Source: Candidatus Propionivibrio dominans (lineage in GTDB: Bacteria > Pseudomonadota > Gammaproteobacteria > Burkholderiales > Rhodocyclaceae). Taken from it: DNA of 64,000 nt. The stretch spans positions 170,248-234,247 of the forward strand of contig JADJNC010000008.1 in NCBI GenBank assembly GCA_016709335.1. Reading direction: 5' to 3'. A program made the translations under genes and the position numbers. Shown one piece after another: positions 1 to 10,233 of this stretch. How positions within the stretch are numbered: position 1 is the first letter of the stretch; the number at the start of each line of letters is the position of its first letter. Below the pieces are notes generated by a model that did no database searches, was not told where the DNA came from, and saw only the letters and a list, made by a program, of their open reading frames with translations.

Positions 1-2507
1 ACCACATCCGCCGCCGTCGCGCGCACGACCTGATCGGCTCGCTGCCGCGTGAAGGTAGCCTGCAACACGCGCTGGACCGCGTACAGGAGGCTGGGGTAGC
101 GGTCGGGGAAATCCGTGATTTTTTTGATGTCGCTCTGGTCTCACCGGTGCTTACCGCGCATCCGACCGAAGTATCGCGCAAGAGTATCCTGCTGTGTCAG
201 CACGAAATCGCTGCCCTGCTCGACCACAGCGACCGCATGCAATTGACTCCCGAAGAGCAGGAGGAAAGCGATCAAACGATGCGTCGCGCCGTACTCAGAC
301 TGTGGCGCACGCGGGCGCTGCGTCCGAACCGGCTGGCGGTTGTCGACGAAATCAAAAACGGCATCAGTTACTACGACGATACCTTCTTTGCCGAACTGCC
401 GCGCCTGTATGGCCAGTTGCAGGATCTGCTGAGCAAGCGCTTCCCAGGCGAAGTCTGGCAGCTTGCGCCCTTTTTCCGGGTCGGTAGCTGGATCGGCGGC
501 GACCGCGATGGCAACCCCTTTGTTACCGCCGATATATTGAAAACGGCGCTACGCCTGCAGTCGACCGCTGCGCTCGAGTTCTACCTGGCCGAGATTCACA
601 CACTCGGCGCTGAACTTCCGCTTTCACTGCTGCTGCTCAAGGTCTCCCCGGCGCTGGCCGCACTCGCCGAGCGTTCGCCAGACCATTCACCGAATCGATC
701 GGACGAACCCTACCGTCGCGCATTGACCGGTATCTACGCGCGCCTGGCCGCCACCGCAAAATCGCTCGACCAGCATGAAGCACTACGCCATGCACTTGGC
801 GAAGCACCGCCCTACGCCACTGCCGCAGAATTCCATGCCGACCTTGAAGTGCTTGTCGAATCGCTGGTGCAACACGGTGCCGCGCTGATCGCCGGTGGCC
901 GTCTGCGCCGCCTGGTACGTGCTGTGCAGATCTTTGGCTTCCATCTGGCGCCGATCGATCTGCGCCAGAACTCCGAGGTGCACGAGCGAACGGTCGCCGA
1001 ACTGCTGGCTCACGCCGCGCGCATCGGGCGCCTGACCGATTATGCCGCACTCGATGAAGATGCCCGTATTGCCTTGCTCTGCGAGGAGATCACCAGTCCG
1101 CGCCCGCTCTATTCGCCGCATATCGAGTACTCTGACGAGACCAAAGGCGAACTGGCAATTTTTTTCACTGCGCACGATCTGCGCGCGCGCTACGGCAACG
1201 CGGCCTTGCCCAATGTCATCATTTCCAAGACCAGCGCAGCCTCCGACCTGCTCGAAGTCGCGTTACTGCTCAAGGAAGCCGGCTTGCTGACGCCGGCATT
1301 GGCATCCCGAAACGTTCCGGAATTGGCGATCAACATCATCCCGCTGTTCGAAATGATCGGCGACTTGCGAAACTGCCCGGCAGTCATGCAGCGCCTCTTC
1401 GACCTTCCCGTCTACCGCGCATTGGTCGCCTCGCGCGCCAACGAGCACGAGGTCATGCTCGGTTATTCGGACAGCAACAAGGACGGCGGTTTCCTCACTT
1501 CCGGCTGGGAGTTGTACAAGGCCGAGGTTGAACTGACGCGCGTTTTTTCTGCGAGCGGGGTACGTCTGCGACTGTTTCATGGACGCGGCGGCTCGGTTGG
1601 ACGCGGCGGTGGCCCAAGCTACCTGGCGATCCTGGCACAGCCGGCCGGTGCCGTCTCCGGTCAGATCCGCATCACCGAGCAAGGCGAAGTCATTGCATCG
1701 AAGTATGCAAATCCCGAAGTGGGTCGCCGCAACCTCGAAATTCTGGCCGCCGCAACACTTGAAGCGACCCTGCTCGATCTTGAACATGAAACCGAGCCGT
1801 CGGCTTACCGCGCGGTACTCGAAAGCCTTTCCGAACTGGCTTACCAGGCCTACCGCGGGCTGGTTTACGAGACCGAGGGCTTTAATCGCTACTTCCACGA
1901 ATCGACGCCGATCGCGGAAATTGCCGGCCTGAACATCGGTAGTCGCCCTACCGCGCGCAAGCCTTCCGGACGCATCGAGGACCTGCGTGCCATCCCCTGG
2001 GTATTCAGTTGGGCACAGTGCCGCCTGATGCTTCCCGGCTGGTTTGGCTTTGGCTCGGCTGTTGAGGCCTGGCTCAAGGATAACCCGGACGGACTGGAAA
2101 CGCTGCGCCGCATGCACGGCAACTGGCCTTTCTTTCGCACCCTGCTGTCCAATATGGATATGGTGTTGGCCAAGGCCGACCTGACGATTGCTTCGCGTTA
2201 CGCCGAACTGGTCAGCGATTCGACATTGCGCGAGCAGATTTTTGGCCGTATTGGTTCCGAATACGAGCGAACAAGACGCTATCTGCTGGCTATCGAGCAA
2301 CAGGACGAACTGCTCGCCGACAATCCACTGCTACGCCGTTCGATACGCAATCGCTTCCCGTATATGGATCCGCTTAATCACCTGCAGATTGAACTCCTGC
2401 GTCGCCATCGGGCTGCACAATCAACGGAACCGGTCGACGAACGGGTGCGACGCGGCATTCATCTGTCGATCAACGGCATCGCCGCTGGCCTGCGCAACAG
2501 CGGCTGA
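1..2507 (+). CDS. ppc: Phosphoenolpyruvate carboxylase, 5' end missing
   Basis: Carboxylates phosphoenolpyruvate with bicarbonate to oxaloacetate, an anaplerotic cytoplasmic reaction. The reading frame is open from base 3, so the protein runs in from outside the window; about 834 residues are present against roughly 880-930 for the family. The catalytic histidine motif LTAHPTE lies at about 150-170, [13 protein letters not shown] at about 483-521, and the glycine loop [12 protein letters not shown] at 1575-1610. The C-terminus ends in RNSG, close to the conserved NTG-type end that sits in the active site. A GTG at 147 inside the frame is not the real start because conserved sequence continues upstream of it. 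The gene is convergent with the RNA methyltransferase gene. Identity is secure; only the N-terminus is unseen. Confidence 0.97.
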   Translation, partial: HIRRRRAHDLIGSLPREGSLQHALDRVQEAGVAVGEIRDFFDVALVSPVLTAHPTEVSRKSILLCQHEIAALLDHSDRMQLTPEEQEESDQTMRRAVLRLWRTRALRPNRLAVVDEIKNGISYYDDTFFAELPRLYGQLQDLLSKRFPGEVWQLAPFFRVGSWIGGDRDGNPFVTADILKTALRLQSTAALEFYLAEIHTLGAELPLSLLLLKVSPALAALAERSPDHSPNRSDEPYRRALTGIYARLAATAKSLDQHEALRHALGEAPPYATAAEFHADLEVLVESLVQHGAALIAGGRLRRLVRAVQIFGFHLAPIDLRQNSEVHERTVAELLAHAARIGRLTDYAALDEDARIALLCEEITSPRPLYSPHIEYSDETKGELAIFFTAHDLRARYGNAALPNVIISKTSAASDLLEVALLLKEAGLLTPALASRNVPELAINIIPLFEMIGDLRNCPAVMQRLFDLPVYRALVASRANEHEVMLGYSDSNKDGGFLTSGWELYKAEVELTRVFSASGVRLRLFHGRGGSVGRGGGPSYLAILAQPAGAVSGQIRITEQGEVIASKYANPEVGRRNLEILAAATLEATLLDLEHETEPSAYRAVLESLSELAYQAYRGLVYETEGFNRYFHESTPIAEIAGLNIGSRPTARKPSGRIEDLRAIPWVFSWAQCRLMLPGWFGFGSAVEAWLKDNPDGLETLRRMHGNWPFFRTLLSNMDMVLAKADLTIASRYAELVSDSTLREQIFGRIGSEYERTRRYLLAIEQQDELLADNPLLRRSIRNRFPYMDPLNHLQIELLRRHRAAQSTEPVDERVRRGIHLSINGIAAGLRNSG

Positions 2508-2549
2508 ATCTGCATACAAGGAAGGTGCAGAAAAGATGGGGCTGAAAGG

Positions 2550-3329
2550 CTACCGACGCTGACGGACTGTCTCAAACAGACAGATCGCAGCAGCGGCAGC
2601 CACATTGAGCGATTCGCTCTCTCCCGGCATCGGGATACGAACCCGAAATGGCGTTGATTCCGCCACTTCCGGCCGCACACCCTGCCCTTCACTGCCAAAA
2701 ACCCAGGCCACCGGTTTGCTCAAATCAAGCGAATAAAGGGTGGTAGGCGTATCCAGCGCCGTCACGACGGCCTGTCCACGATACGCTCCGAGAAAAGCTT
2801 GCAGATCGCAGCCTTCGTGAAGATCAAGCCGGAAATGCGCTCCCATGCCCGCACGCAAGGTTTTCGGTGACCACGCCTGGGCACAATCGGACGCTAGAAG
2901 AACCTGCCGAAAGCCCGATGCTGCCGCGCTACGCAGAATCGAGCCGAGGTTGCCGGGATCCTGAATACCATCGAGCAGTACCGCGTCGATCTCATGATTC
3001 AGAGTGTGCACCGCAAGTGGTTGCATGATGATGGCCATGATGCCGCTTGGCGTCTCGACCGTTGCCAGTTCGGCAAACAGGGCGTCGGTTAATACAGTGA
3101 GCAGGTTGCTGGTGTCACTGCTGGCGAGATAGGCGGCAATTTCATTACGCAGCAAGCCGCTTTCGCTGACCAGCAGTTCCTGCAACTGGACTGAATGCTG
3201 GACGCAAACTTCGATCAGATGCATACCGTCGAGCAGCACCTGCCCTGTCTTGCGCCGCTCACGACCACTGCGACAGAGCTTTTTCAGCGCTTTGAAATGC
3301 GCATTCTCGCGCGAGGCGATCTGTCTCAT
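2550..3329 (-). CDS. TrmH/SpoU-family RNA 2'-O-methyltransferase
   Basis: Predicted SAM-dependent ribose methyltransferase acting on rRNA or tRNA. The 259-residue protein has an N-terminal substrate-binding region and a C-terminal SPOUT domain with the three family motifs: [28 protein letters not shown] and [16 protein letters not shown], which form the trefoil-knot SAM site. Its ATG overlaps the rnhB stop codon (ATGA at 3326-3329), so translation is probably coupled and it is the last gene of the lpx-rnhB run. The exact target nucleotide cannot be read from the sequence; RlmB-like or TrmH-like names would be guesses. Confidence 0.9.
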   Translation of the reverse strand: MRQIASRENAHFKALKKLCRSGRERRKTGQVLLDGMHLIEVCVQHSVQLQELLVSESGLLRNEIAAYLASSDTSNLLTVLTDALFAELATVETPSGIMAIIMQPLAVHTLNHEIDAVLLDGIQDPGNLGSILRSAAASGFRQVLLASDCAQAWSPKTLRAGMGAHFRLDLHEGCDLQAFLGAYRGQAVVTALDTPTTLYSLDLSKPVAWVFGSEGQGVRPEVAESTPFRVRIPMPGESESLNVAAAAAICLFETVRQRR

Positions 3330-3913
3330 AAGATCAGAAGTCGGGCGACCGGCGCATAGCTGCGACGATGTACCGGACTGACACCATGTTCCTTGAGCGC
3401 CTGGAGATGTAACGCCGTTGGATAACCCATGTGGCGATCGAAGCCGTACTGCGGATAGAGCAGGTGCAGTTTGCGCATGCCGGCGTCACGAAACGTCTTG
3501 GCCAGGATGGATGCCGCCGCAATCGAAGTCATTTTGCCATCGCCGCCAATGATGGCTTGCGCCGGGCAAGGCAAGTGCGGGCAGTGCTTGCCGTCGATCA
3601 GCGCCTGACTCGGCGGGGTTGCAAGCGCTTCAACCGCACGCCGCATGGCCAGCAAGCTGGCCTGCAGGATATTGATGCGCTCGATTTCCTCGACAGTGGC
3701 CTCGGCTATCGCCCAGGCCAGGGCCTTGGCGCGAATCTCGATCGCCAATGCCTCGCGACGCCTGGCTGATAGCTGCTTGGAGTCATTCAGACCTTTGATC
3801 GGACACTGAGGGTCGAGAATCACCGCCGCCGCCACTACCGGACCGGCCAGTGGACCGCGACCGGCTTCATCGACGCCGCAAACCAGGCCTTCAGGTGCTT
3901 GCAATAAGGGCAT
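3326..3913 (-). CDS. rnhB: Ribonuclease HII
   Basis: Cleaves the RNA strand of RNA-DNA hybrids and single ribonucleotides embedded in DNA. The 195-residue form starting at the ATG at 3913 fits the family length; a longer open frame upstream is lpxB sequence read in another frame. Near the N-terminus is [16 protein letters not shown], which carries the DEAGRGxLAGP signature with the first catalytic Asp and Glu; [23 protein letters not shown] and [16 protein letters not shown] follow in family order. The start lies inside the last 23 bases of lpxB and the stop overlaps the next gene, so the gene is tightly coupled at both ends. Confidence 0.95.
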   Translation of the reverse strand: MPLLQAPEGLVCGVDEAGRGPLAGPVVAAAVILDPQCPIKGLNDSKQLSARRREALAIEIRAKALAWAIAEATVEEIERINILQASLLAMRRAVEALATPPSQALIDGKHCPHLPCPAQAIIGGDGKMTSIAAASILAKTFRDAGMRKLHLLYPQYGFDRHMGYPTALHLQALKEHGVSPVHRRSYAPVARLLIL

Positions 3914-5078
3914 GGTTGCGCACCGCGACCGGCAGGCATTCGAGAATCGCGGTTGCGGCCTTTTCTGCAGTGCTCTGCTTGAGTTGCAAGTGTATCTCGC
4001 GGAAAATCTCGCTGATGCGGACGCACGTCGCCTTGTCGGTGTAAAGGTTGAGCAGCGCCTGAGCCAGATTTTCGGGGGTCGCGTCGTCCTGGATGAATTC
4101 GGGAACAACAAATTTACCGGCCAGAATATTCGGCAGACCATAGTAAGGCAAATAGCCTTCCATGCGCTGCATCAGGCGGTAGGTGAGCGATGCCATCTTG
4201 TAAGCAATGACCATTGGTCGTTTGAGCAGCGCCGCTTCGAGTGTCGCGGTACCGCTGGCGACGAGCACCACATCGGACGCCATCATCGCTTCATGAGCAT
4301 GACCGAACAGCAGGCGAATCGGCAGTTCGTTTGCCGTGCAACGGTAAAGCGCGGTTTCGAACAACAAGCGGGTTTCTCGGGTAGCCAGGGGGACGAGAAA
4401 CAGTGCGTTCGGCAATTTCCGGTTAATCTGGCGTGCCGTCTCGATGAAGGTTTCGGCCATGTAGTGAAGTTCGGACTGCCGGCTTCCGGGCAGGAGGGCA
4501 AAAATCGGCTGCTGCGCTGGAAGTCCAAGCAACTCGCGCGCTGCATCACGCGCATCGTGAACGGGCAGGATGTCTGCCAGAGGGTGTCCGACGTAAGTCA
4601 CCGGAATGCCCTGCTTTTCGTACAAGGGTGATTCAAAGGGGAACAGTGCCAGAACGCGCGATACCGCAGCGCCAATCTTGTGAATTCTTTTACCGCGCCA
4701 GGCCCAGATCGACGGGCTGACGTAATGTATACTCGTAATTCCACGGTCTTTAAGCGTCTTCTCAAGCGCCAGATTGAAGTCCGGTGCATCGACACCGATG
4801 AACGCATCAGGCGGGTCGGCCAGCAGGCGGCGCTTCAAGTCACGGCGAATGCCAGCGATCTCCCGGAAATGCCGGAGAACTTCAAAATAGCCGCGAACCG
4901 AAAGCTTTTCCAGTGGATGCCAGGCCTTGAATCCTTCGCCCGCCATTTTCGGCCCCCCCACACCGTAGAACTCGGCGTTGGGCAGTCTGGCCTTGAGTGA
5001 GCGAATCAGGTGGCTGGCCAGTAGATCACCCGACGCCTCACCGGCAACCATGGCGATACGCACAACACCAGCCGTCAT
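3891..5078 (-). CDS. lpxB: Lipid-A-disaccharide synthase
   Basis: Glycosyltransferase (GT19) that condenses UDP-2,3-diacylglucosamine with lipid X to form the lipid A disaccharide at the inner membrane. The 395 residues include [16 protein letters not shown] near the N-terminus, [27 protein letters not shown] and [13 protein letters not shown], all characteristic of LpxB. The start ATG overlaps the lpxA stop (ATGA at 5075-5078). It is one of four consecutive genes for the first steps of lipid A (lpxD, fabZ, lpxA, lpxB). Confidence 0.97.
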   Translation of the reverse strand: MTAGVVRIAMVAGEASGDLLASHLIRSLKARLPNAEFYGVGGPKMAGEGFKAWHPLEKLSVRGYFEVLRHFREIAGIRRDLKRRLLADPPDAFIGVDAPDFNLALEKTLKDRGITSIHYVSPSIWAWRGKRIHKIGAAVSRVLALFPFESPLYEKQGIPVTYVGHPLADILPVHDARDAARELLGLPAQQPIFALLPGSRQSELHYMAETFIETARQINRKLPNALFLVPLATRETRLLFETALYRCTANELPIRLLFGHAHEAMMASDVVLVASGTATLEAALLKRPMVIAYKMASLTYRLMQRMEGYLPYYGLPNILAGKFVVPEFIQDDATPENLAQALLNLYTDKATCVRISEIFREIHLQLKQSTAEKAATAILECLPVAVRNHALIAST

Positions 5079-5845
5079 CGGATGATGCCGCGCTTCGATA
5101 CCGCAAGAAAATCGAGAATCGGCTGGATTTCAGGATGCGCCTTGACCTCTTCCTGCAGTTTGGCGCGCGCCTCTTCGAGCATTAATCCGGATTTGTAGAG
5201 CGTCCGATAAGCACGTTTCAAGGTTAGCAAGGCGTCGGGTGAAAAGCCACGGCGCTTCAAACCTTCGGCATTAATGCCGAAAGGAGTTGCCGTGTTGCCG
5301 GCGGCCATCACGTAGGGGGGAACGTCCTGTACCACCACGGTCGCTGCTGCCGTCATGGTATGGGCGCCGACACGACAGAACTGGTGCACGCCAGTGAAGC
5401 CACCAAGAATTGCCCAGTCATCAATATGCACGTGCCCGGCAAGTTGGGCGTTGTTGGCGAAAATAGTGTGGTTTCCGACCTGGCAATCATGCGCGATGTG
5501 CACGTAGGCCATGATCCAGTTGTCGTTACCAAGCCTGGTTACACCCGCATCCTGCGCAGTGCCGAGGTTGAAGGTGCAGAACTCGCGAATGGTATTGCGG
5601 TCGCCTATTTCGAGGCGCGTAGGCTCTCCCGAGTATTTCTTGTCTTGCGGCACCCCGCCGATCGAGCTGAACTGATAAATCCGGTTATCGCGGCCAATCC
5701 GGGTGTGCCCGGAGAGGACCACATGCGGACCAATCGACGTATTGTCTCCGATCTCGACATGCTCGCCGACAATGGAAAAGGGGCCAATTGAAACGTTCAG
5801 TCCCAGTTGGGCTCCGGGATCAATGATTGCACTTGGATGGATCAT
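5075..5845 (-). CDS. lpxA: Acyl-ACP--UDP-N-acetylglucosamine O-acyltransferase
   Basis: First enzyme of lipid A synthesis: transfers a 3-hydroxyacyl chain from ACP to UDP-GlcNAc. The 256 residues begin with hexapeptide repeats of the left-handed beta-helix ([29 protein letters not shown]), contain the catalytic-histidine region [11 protein letters not shown] and the [13 protein letters not shown] segment, and end in the helical C-terminal part ([11 protein letters not shown]). It lies 19 bases after fabZ and overlaps lpxB by ATGA. Its hexapeptide architecture matches lpxD two genes upstream. Confidence 0.97.
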   Translation of the reverse strand: MIHPSAIIDPGAQLGLNVSIGPFSIVGEHVEIGDNTSIGPHVVLSGHTRIGRDNRIYQFSSIGGVPQDKKYSGEPTRLEIGDRNTIREFCTFNLGTAQDAGVTRLGNDNWIMAYVHIAHDCQVGNHTIFANNAQLAGHVHIDDWAILGGFTGVHQFCRVGAHTMTAAATVVVQDVPPYVMAAGNTATPFGINAEGLKRRGFSPDALLTLKRAYRTLYKSGLMLEEARAKLQEEVKAHPEIQPILDFLAVSKRGIIR

Positions 5846-5864
5846 TTTTGCGCTCAGATTGCAG

Positions 5865-6311
5865 TCAGGTCAGTTCGCGTTTGGCACACATCAATCCGGC
5901 TTCGGCAACGATCTCTCCGTCAACCTTTGCTTCCGCCTTGTAGGTCCAGATGTTACGCATCTGGCGCTGGATCTGGACATGCAGATGCAGTTGGTCGCCT
6001 GCGGTTACCGGCTTCTTGAAGCGCGCACGGTCTACACCGACAAGGTAGAAAAGGAAACTGTTGTCTGGCTTTACGCCCAGGGTCTTGAAGGACAGGATAC
6101 CGGCCGCCTGCGCCAGAGCCTCGGTGATCAGGACACCCGGCATCACCGGAAAGTTGGGGAAATGGCCGACGAAAAAGGGTTCGTTGATGGAGATGTTCTT
6201 GTAGGCATGGATTGATTTTCCCGGCTCGCAGTCAATGACACGATCGACCAGGAGGAAGGGATAACGGTGGGGCAAGTGTTCGATTACTTCATTAATATCC
6301 ATTGCATTCAA
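5865..6311 (-). CDS. fabZ: 3-hydroxyacyl-ACP dehydratase FabZ
   Basis: Dehydrates 3-hydroxyacyl-ACP in fatty acid elongation, competing with LpxA and LpxD for the same pool, which explains its place in this cluster. The hot-dog fold signature [13 protein letters not shown] contains the catalytic His, and [20 protein letters not shown] contains the catalytic Glu. Two starts are possible: a TTG at 6311 that overlaps the lpxD stop (TTGA) and has GGAG 8 bases upstream, and an ATG at 6302 with GGAG 17 bases away. Spacing and coupling favour the TTG (148 residues); homologues often begin at the MDIN of the ATG (145 residues). Confidence 0.95.
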   Translation of the reverse strand: MNAMDINEVIEHLPHRYPFLLVDRVIDCEPGKSIHAYKNISINEPFFVGHFPNFPVMPGVLITEALAQAAGILSFKTLGVKPDNSFLFYLVGVDRARFKKPVTAGDQLHLHVQIQRQMRNIWTYKAEAKVDGEIVAEAGLMCAKRELT

Positions 6312-7345
6312 GATGTTTTCTCCATTTGTTCAAGTTTTTTCTCAAGTTCGGAAACCCGCTCGGCCAGCCTGGCCAGCCGTTTGATCTGTGCAGCGTTGTG
6401 CAACCATTCGGCGTGTGTCTGGATCGGGAAAACGCTGGTGTACTGCCCTGCCTTGAGCAGACTCCTGGCAACCAGAGTACCGCCCGAAACATGAACATCG
6501 TCAGCCAGTTCGAGATGCCCGGAGATCATCCCGGCGCCACCGACAGTACAGCGACGCCCGATGCTTACGCTACCCGCGACGCCAACACAACCGGCCATTG
6601 CGGTGTGCTCTCCAATGAGCACGTTGTGTGCGATCTGGATCTGATTGTCGAGTTTAACCCCGTGACCAATCACGGTATCGTCCAGTGCGCCTCGGTCGAT
6701 CGATGTATTGGCGCCAATTTCCACGTCGTCACCGATGACAACGCGACCGATTTGCTGAATCTTGAGCCAGCGCTCCCCGTCCTTGGCAAATCCGAAACCG
6801 TCGCTACCAATAACCGCTCCCGCCTGAATGATTGCCCGTCGACCAATCACACATTGACGATAGATCACCACATTCGGGTAGATCAGCGAATCGTCACCGA
6901 TTGAAACACCGTCACCAATGACACAGCCGGGATATACGGTGACGTTTTCGCCGAGCACCACGTTTTCGCCGAGCACCACGTTTTCGCCGATGCAAGCCGA
7001 GCCAGGTACCTTACTGTGAACTACGGCAGTGGAATGAACTCCGGAAGGACGGGATTCTCGCGGATTCAGCAAGGCCACAACACGGGCGTAATACGCATAG
7101 GCATTTTGATGCACAATCCTTGGCAGCGCGGTATCCCCGGCAAACTGAGGCGGTACGATAACCGCTGCTGCCCGGGTGCTCTGCAACTGCTGCCGGTATT
7201 TAGGATTGACAATAAAAGCAATCTGCCCGGTACCTGCCGAGGCCAGGCTGGCTACTTGTGAGACAAGGACGGAACCGTCACCCTCAAGCGATCCGCCAAG
7301 TTGGGAGACAATTTCTTCGAGCCGCAGACCTTCTTGCGCAGGCAC
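6308..7345 (-). CDS. lpxD: UDP-3-O-(3-hydroxyacyl)glucosamine N-acyltransferase
   Basis: Adds the N-linked 3-hydroxyacyl chain in the third step of lipid A synthesis. The 345 residues show the LpxD N-terminal uridine-binding domain ([16 protein letters not shown] to [13 protein letters not shown]), a long stretch of hexapeptide repeats (for example [19 protein letters not shown]), the catalytic-His segment [18 protein letters not shown], and a C-terminal helix. The start is a GTG at 7345, 4 bases after the skp stop; no better ATG is near. The stop overlaps the fabZ TTG. Confidence 0.96.
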   Translation of the reverse strand: MPAQEGLRLEEIVSQLGGSLEGDGSVLVSQVASLASAGTGQIAFIVNPKYRQQLQSTRAAAVIVPPQFAGDTALPRIVHQNAYAYYARVVALLNPRESRPSGVHSTAVVHSKVPGSACIGENVVLGENVVLGENVTVYPGCVIGDGVSIGDDSLIYPNVVIYRQCVIGRRAIIQAGAVIGSDGFGFAKDGERWLKIQQIGRVVIGDDVEIGANTSIDRGALDDTVIGHGVKLDNQIQIAHNVLIGEHTAMAGCVGVAGSVSIGRRCTVGGAGMISGHLELADDVHVSGGTLVARSLLKAGQYTSVFPIQTHAEWLHNAAQIKRLARLAERVSELEKKLEQMEKTS

Positions 7346-7349
7346 CTGA

Positions 7350-7859
7350 TTACTTGCCTTCGGACAGGGCCTTGATGATTTTATCCGTCACGTCAAGTTT
7401 TGGGCTGACCCAGACGACATCCTGGACGATCAGGTCATACTTTTCGCTCTCGGCGAGCTGCTTGATGGCCTTGTTCGCCTTTTCGATGATTGCGGCATTC
7501 TCTTCGTTCTGACGCAGGTTCAAATCTTCACGGAACTCGCGTTGCTTGCGCTGAAACTCACGGGACAGTTCGTTCAGGTCCTTTTCCTTCGAACGGCGTT
7601 CCGTTTCGGCCATGGTCACCGCATTTTTCTCCAGCGACTCCTGCAAGGCCTGTACTTGCTTGGCCAGGCGCTGCAAATCCTGATCGCGTTTGGAAAATTC
7701 ACTCTCAATCTTTTTGGCCGCCTTGACGGCAGTAGGCGCGTCACGAAAAATGCGCTGGGTATTGACGTAACCAATCTTCAACGTTTCTGATGCCGACGCG
7801 TAAGACACTGGCAGCGAAGCCATCAACGCGACCAGCAACGTGGCAATTTTCTTGTTCAA
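7350..7859 (-). CDS. skp: Periplasmic OmpH/Skp-family chaperone
   Basis: Holds unfolded outer-membrane proteins in the periplasm on their way to BamA. The 169 residues start with a signal peptide (MNKKIATLLVALMASLPVSYASA), followed by KIGYVNTQRIFRDAPTAVKA, the conserved opening of the family, then a long charged coiled coil that forms the tentacles, and a C-terminal strand region (YDLIVQDVVWVSP). It sits between bamA and lpxD as in most Gram-negative bacteria. Sequence is diverged but position, length and domain order are diagnostic. Confidence 0.93.
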   Translation of the reverse strand: MNKKIATLLVALMASLPVSYASASETLKIGYVNTQRIFRDAPTAVKAAKKIESEFSKRDQDLQRLAKQVQALQESLEKNAVTMAETERRSKEKDLNELSREFQRKQREFREDLNLRQNEENAAIIEKANKAIKQLAESEKYDLIVQDVVWVSPKLDVTDKIIKALSEGK

Positions 7860-7874
7860 GCTATCTCTCCTGGG

Positions 7875-10229
7875 TTAAAAGGCCTGTCCAAACTGGAACT
7901 GGAAGACTTGGAGTTTATCATTTTTCTCATCGTTAAGTGCTGCGGCAACACTGAACTTGAGCGGCCCGAATGGGGAAATCCAGGTCGCCGCAAGACCTGC
8001 CGATGTCCGGATAGCGCCTTGGTCGAATACACCCCTCGGGAGATTTCCGTCAGAATAGACTTGCCCGGCATCGAAGAATGGACCAAATCGCACTGATTTA
8101 TCTACACCGAAACCAGGCAGCGGCATCGACAACTCGGCATTGAAGACCACACGGCGGGTACCTCCCAGCCGTACTATGTTGCCATTCGTGTACTCATATG
8201 GCCCCAGACTGGCAGGATCGTAGCCGCGCACGGATCCTATACCTCCAGCATAGAAATTCCGGTAGAAAGGTACATCCTGTCCGGACAAGCCGTTGGCGTA
8301 GCCAAGCTCCCCGTTGAGCATGAGCACCATGTTGCGGGTGATCGGGAAAAACCGTTGTTGCTGATAGCTCAACTTGTAGAACGTGAGATCTCCTCCGGGG
8401 ATCGCCACCTCAATCGCCGCTTTTTGCAGCGCTCCCCGTGTCGGCAAAATCGCACTGTCCTTGGTATCGCTGATCCAGCCAAGCGTCACCGGCAACGTAA
8501 GGTTGGTGCATGATGAAGGAATGGTGAACAAGTCGGTCGGAATGTCCGAACTGCCCGAACCGCAAAATTCATTGTTGAATCTCAGATACTGGTTTGGTGT
8601 GTTGGGATTCAAGGGGTTGATCTCAACCTGCGTCTGATCGATAGCCACACCAAAGGTAAGTGCCTGTTTCTCGGAAAGCGGAATGCCGAAACGAAGACCG
8701 CCGCCATATGAAGTCGTCTTGAATTCGTACCCGAGCGATGTCGGGTTGGACTTTCTGGTATAAACATCAAAGCCCTGGCTGATGCCATCGACCGTAAAGT
8801 AAGGGTTGGTGTAACTAAAGGCCAGGGTCTGGTTGATCTTGCCCGTATTGACCTGTAACGACACGAATTTCCCGCTACCGAATATGTTGGCCTGTGAAAT
8901 CGACGCCGAGAGAATCACCCCTTCTGATTGGGAATAGCCAACGCCCAGAGAAATATTACCCGTTGACTTCTCTGTCACATTGATATTGACGTCAACCTGA
9001 TCGCTGGTGCCTGGCACGGGTGGCGTTTCGACATTGACTTCGCCAAAGTAGCCGGTTTTGTCGATACGCTCCTTCGAAAGCTTGACACGCTCATCGTCGA
9101 ACCAGGCACCTTCCATCTGACGAACTTCCTGGCGAATCACTTCATCGCGGGTTTTGGTATTCCCAGATACGTTGATGCGGCGAACATAAGCCCTTTTGCC
9201 CGGATCGACGAATACGGTAAAGGCAACCTGCCTTTTCTCCTTGTCAAGTTCGGGCGCCGCATTGACGTTGGCGAAGGCGTAGCCCTTGGCTGAAAGCTTG
9301 TCGCTGATGGCCTTCGTGCTCTCATTCAATTTTTCACGAGAAAACACGTCACCCGGCCTGATCTTCATGGCCTTCCTGAATTCCTCTTCCGGCAGAATGA
9401 GATCGCCCGCCAGCTTGACCGAAGACACGATATAGCGTTCGCCTTCGGCAATGGTCAGCGTGATGAAAATATCCTTCTTGTCTGGGCTGATCGAAACCTG
9501 GGTCGATTCGATGTTGAATTCGAGGAAACCGCGATTGAGATAGTAAGAACGCAATGTCTCCAGGTCAGCGGCAAGTTTTTGCTTGGAATACTGATCGTTT
9601 TTTGTATACCAGCTTATCCAGTTCGGTGTTTGCAACTGGAAAAGTGCTTGCAAATCCTTTTCCTTGAACGCCTGGGCGCCAACAATGTTGATTTGCCTTA
9701 TTTTGGCGGCATCGCCTTCGTCGATATTGAAGTTGATCGACACCCGGTTGCGCTCTAAAGGAGTCACCGTGGTGGTGATTGCCACTCCATATTTGCCGCG
9801 TGTGAGATACTGGCGCTTCAACTCCTGCTCGGCTTTTTCGAGCATGGCGCGGTCATAGGAACGCGAGACAGCGAATCCTGCTTCCTTGAGACCCTTGATC
9901 AGTTGATCCTTCTCGAACTCCTTCAGACCGACAAAATCAATCTGGGCGATGGCCGGACGCTCTTCGAGTACCACGATAACGACATCGCCATCGATCTCGA
10001 TGCGCACATCCTTGAAAAAACCGGTGGCGAACAAGGCCTTGATGGCCTGTGCTGCCTTTTCGTCAGTCAGGGTGTCCCCGACCTTGATCGGGAGATAGCT
10101 GAATACGGTTCCGGCTTCAGTACGTTGAATCCCTTCGACGCGAATATCCTTGACGGTAAACGCTTCGAAAGCGAAAGCGCCTGAAACAAAAAGGGAGGCG
10201 ATCAGACCTGCCAGCAGGTTTTTCTTCAT
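7875..10229 (-). CDS. bamA: Outer membrane protein assembly factor BamA
   Basis: Central Omp85 component of the BAM complex that folds and inserts beta-barrel proteins into the outer membrane. The 784 residues comprise a signal peptide (ending near FAFEAFTVKDI), five POTRA domains to about residue 425 (the first starts VKDIRVEGIQRTEAGTVF) and a C-terminal 16-strand barrel. The conserved VRGYDPASLGP segment (VRGF/Y motif of loop 6) is present, and the protein ends in Phe, as expected for a barrel signal. It lies 4 bases after rseP and 15 bases before skp. Confidence 0.97.
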   Translation of the reverse strand: MKKNLLAGLIASLFVSGAFAFEAFTVKDIRVEGIQRTEAGTVFSYLPIKVGDTLTDEKAAQAIKALFATGFFKDVRIEIDGDVVIVVLEERPAIAQIDFVGLKEFEKDQLIKGLKEAGFAVSRSYDRAMLEKAEQELKRQYLTRGKYGVAITTTVTPLERNRVSINFNIDEGDAAKIRQINIVGAQAFKEKDLQALFQLQTPNWISWYTKNDQYSKQKLAADLETLRSYYLNRGFLEFNIESTQVSISPDKKDIFITLTIAEGERYIVSSVKLAGDLILPEEEFRKAMKIRPGDVFSREKLNESTKAISDKLSAKGYAFANVNAAPELDKEKRQVAFTVFVDPGKRAYVRRINVSGNTKTRDEVIRQEVRQMEGAWFDDERVKLSKERIDKTGYFGEVNVETPPVPGTSDQVDVNINVTEKSTGNISLGVGYSQSEGVILSASISQANIFGSGKFVSLQVNTGKINQTLAFSYTNPYFTVDGISQGFDVYTRKSNPTSLGYEFKTTSYGGGLRFGIPLSEKQALTFGVAIDQTQVEINPLNPNTPNQYLRFNNEFCGSGSSDIPTDLFTIPSSCTNLTLPVTLGWISDTKDSAILPTRGALQKAAIEVAIPGGDLTFYKLSYQQQRFFPITRNMVLMLNGELGYANGLSGQDVPFYRNFYAGGIGSVRGYDPASLGPYEYTNGNIVRLGGTRRVVFNAELSMPLPGFGVDKSVRFGPFFDAGQVYSDGNLPRGVFDQGAIRTSAGLAATWISPFGPLKFSVAAALNDEKNDKLQVFQFQFGQAF

Positions 10230-10233
10230 TAGG

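Noticed and set aside
1263..2300. Minus-strand 345-codon frame inside ppc
   Set aside because: Lies opposite conserved ppc motifs; low-quality amino acid sequence typical of GC-rich antisense frames.
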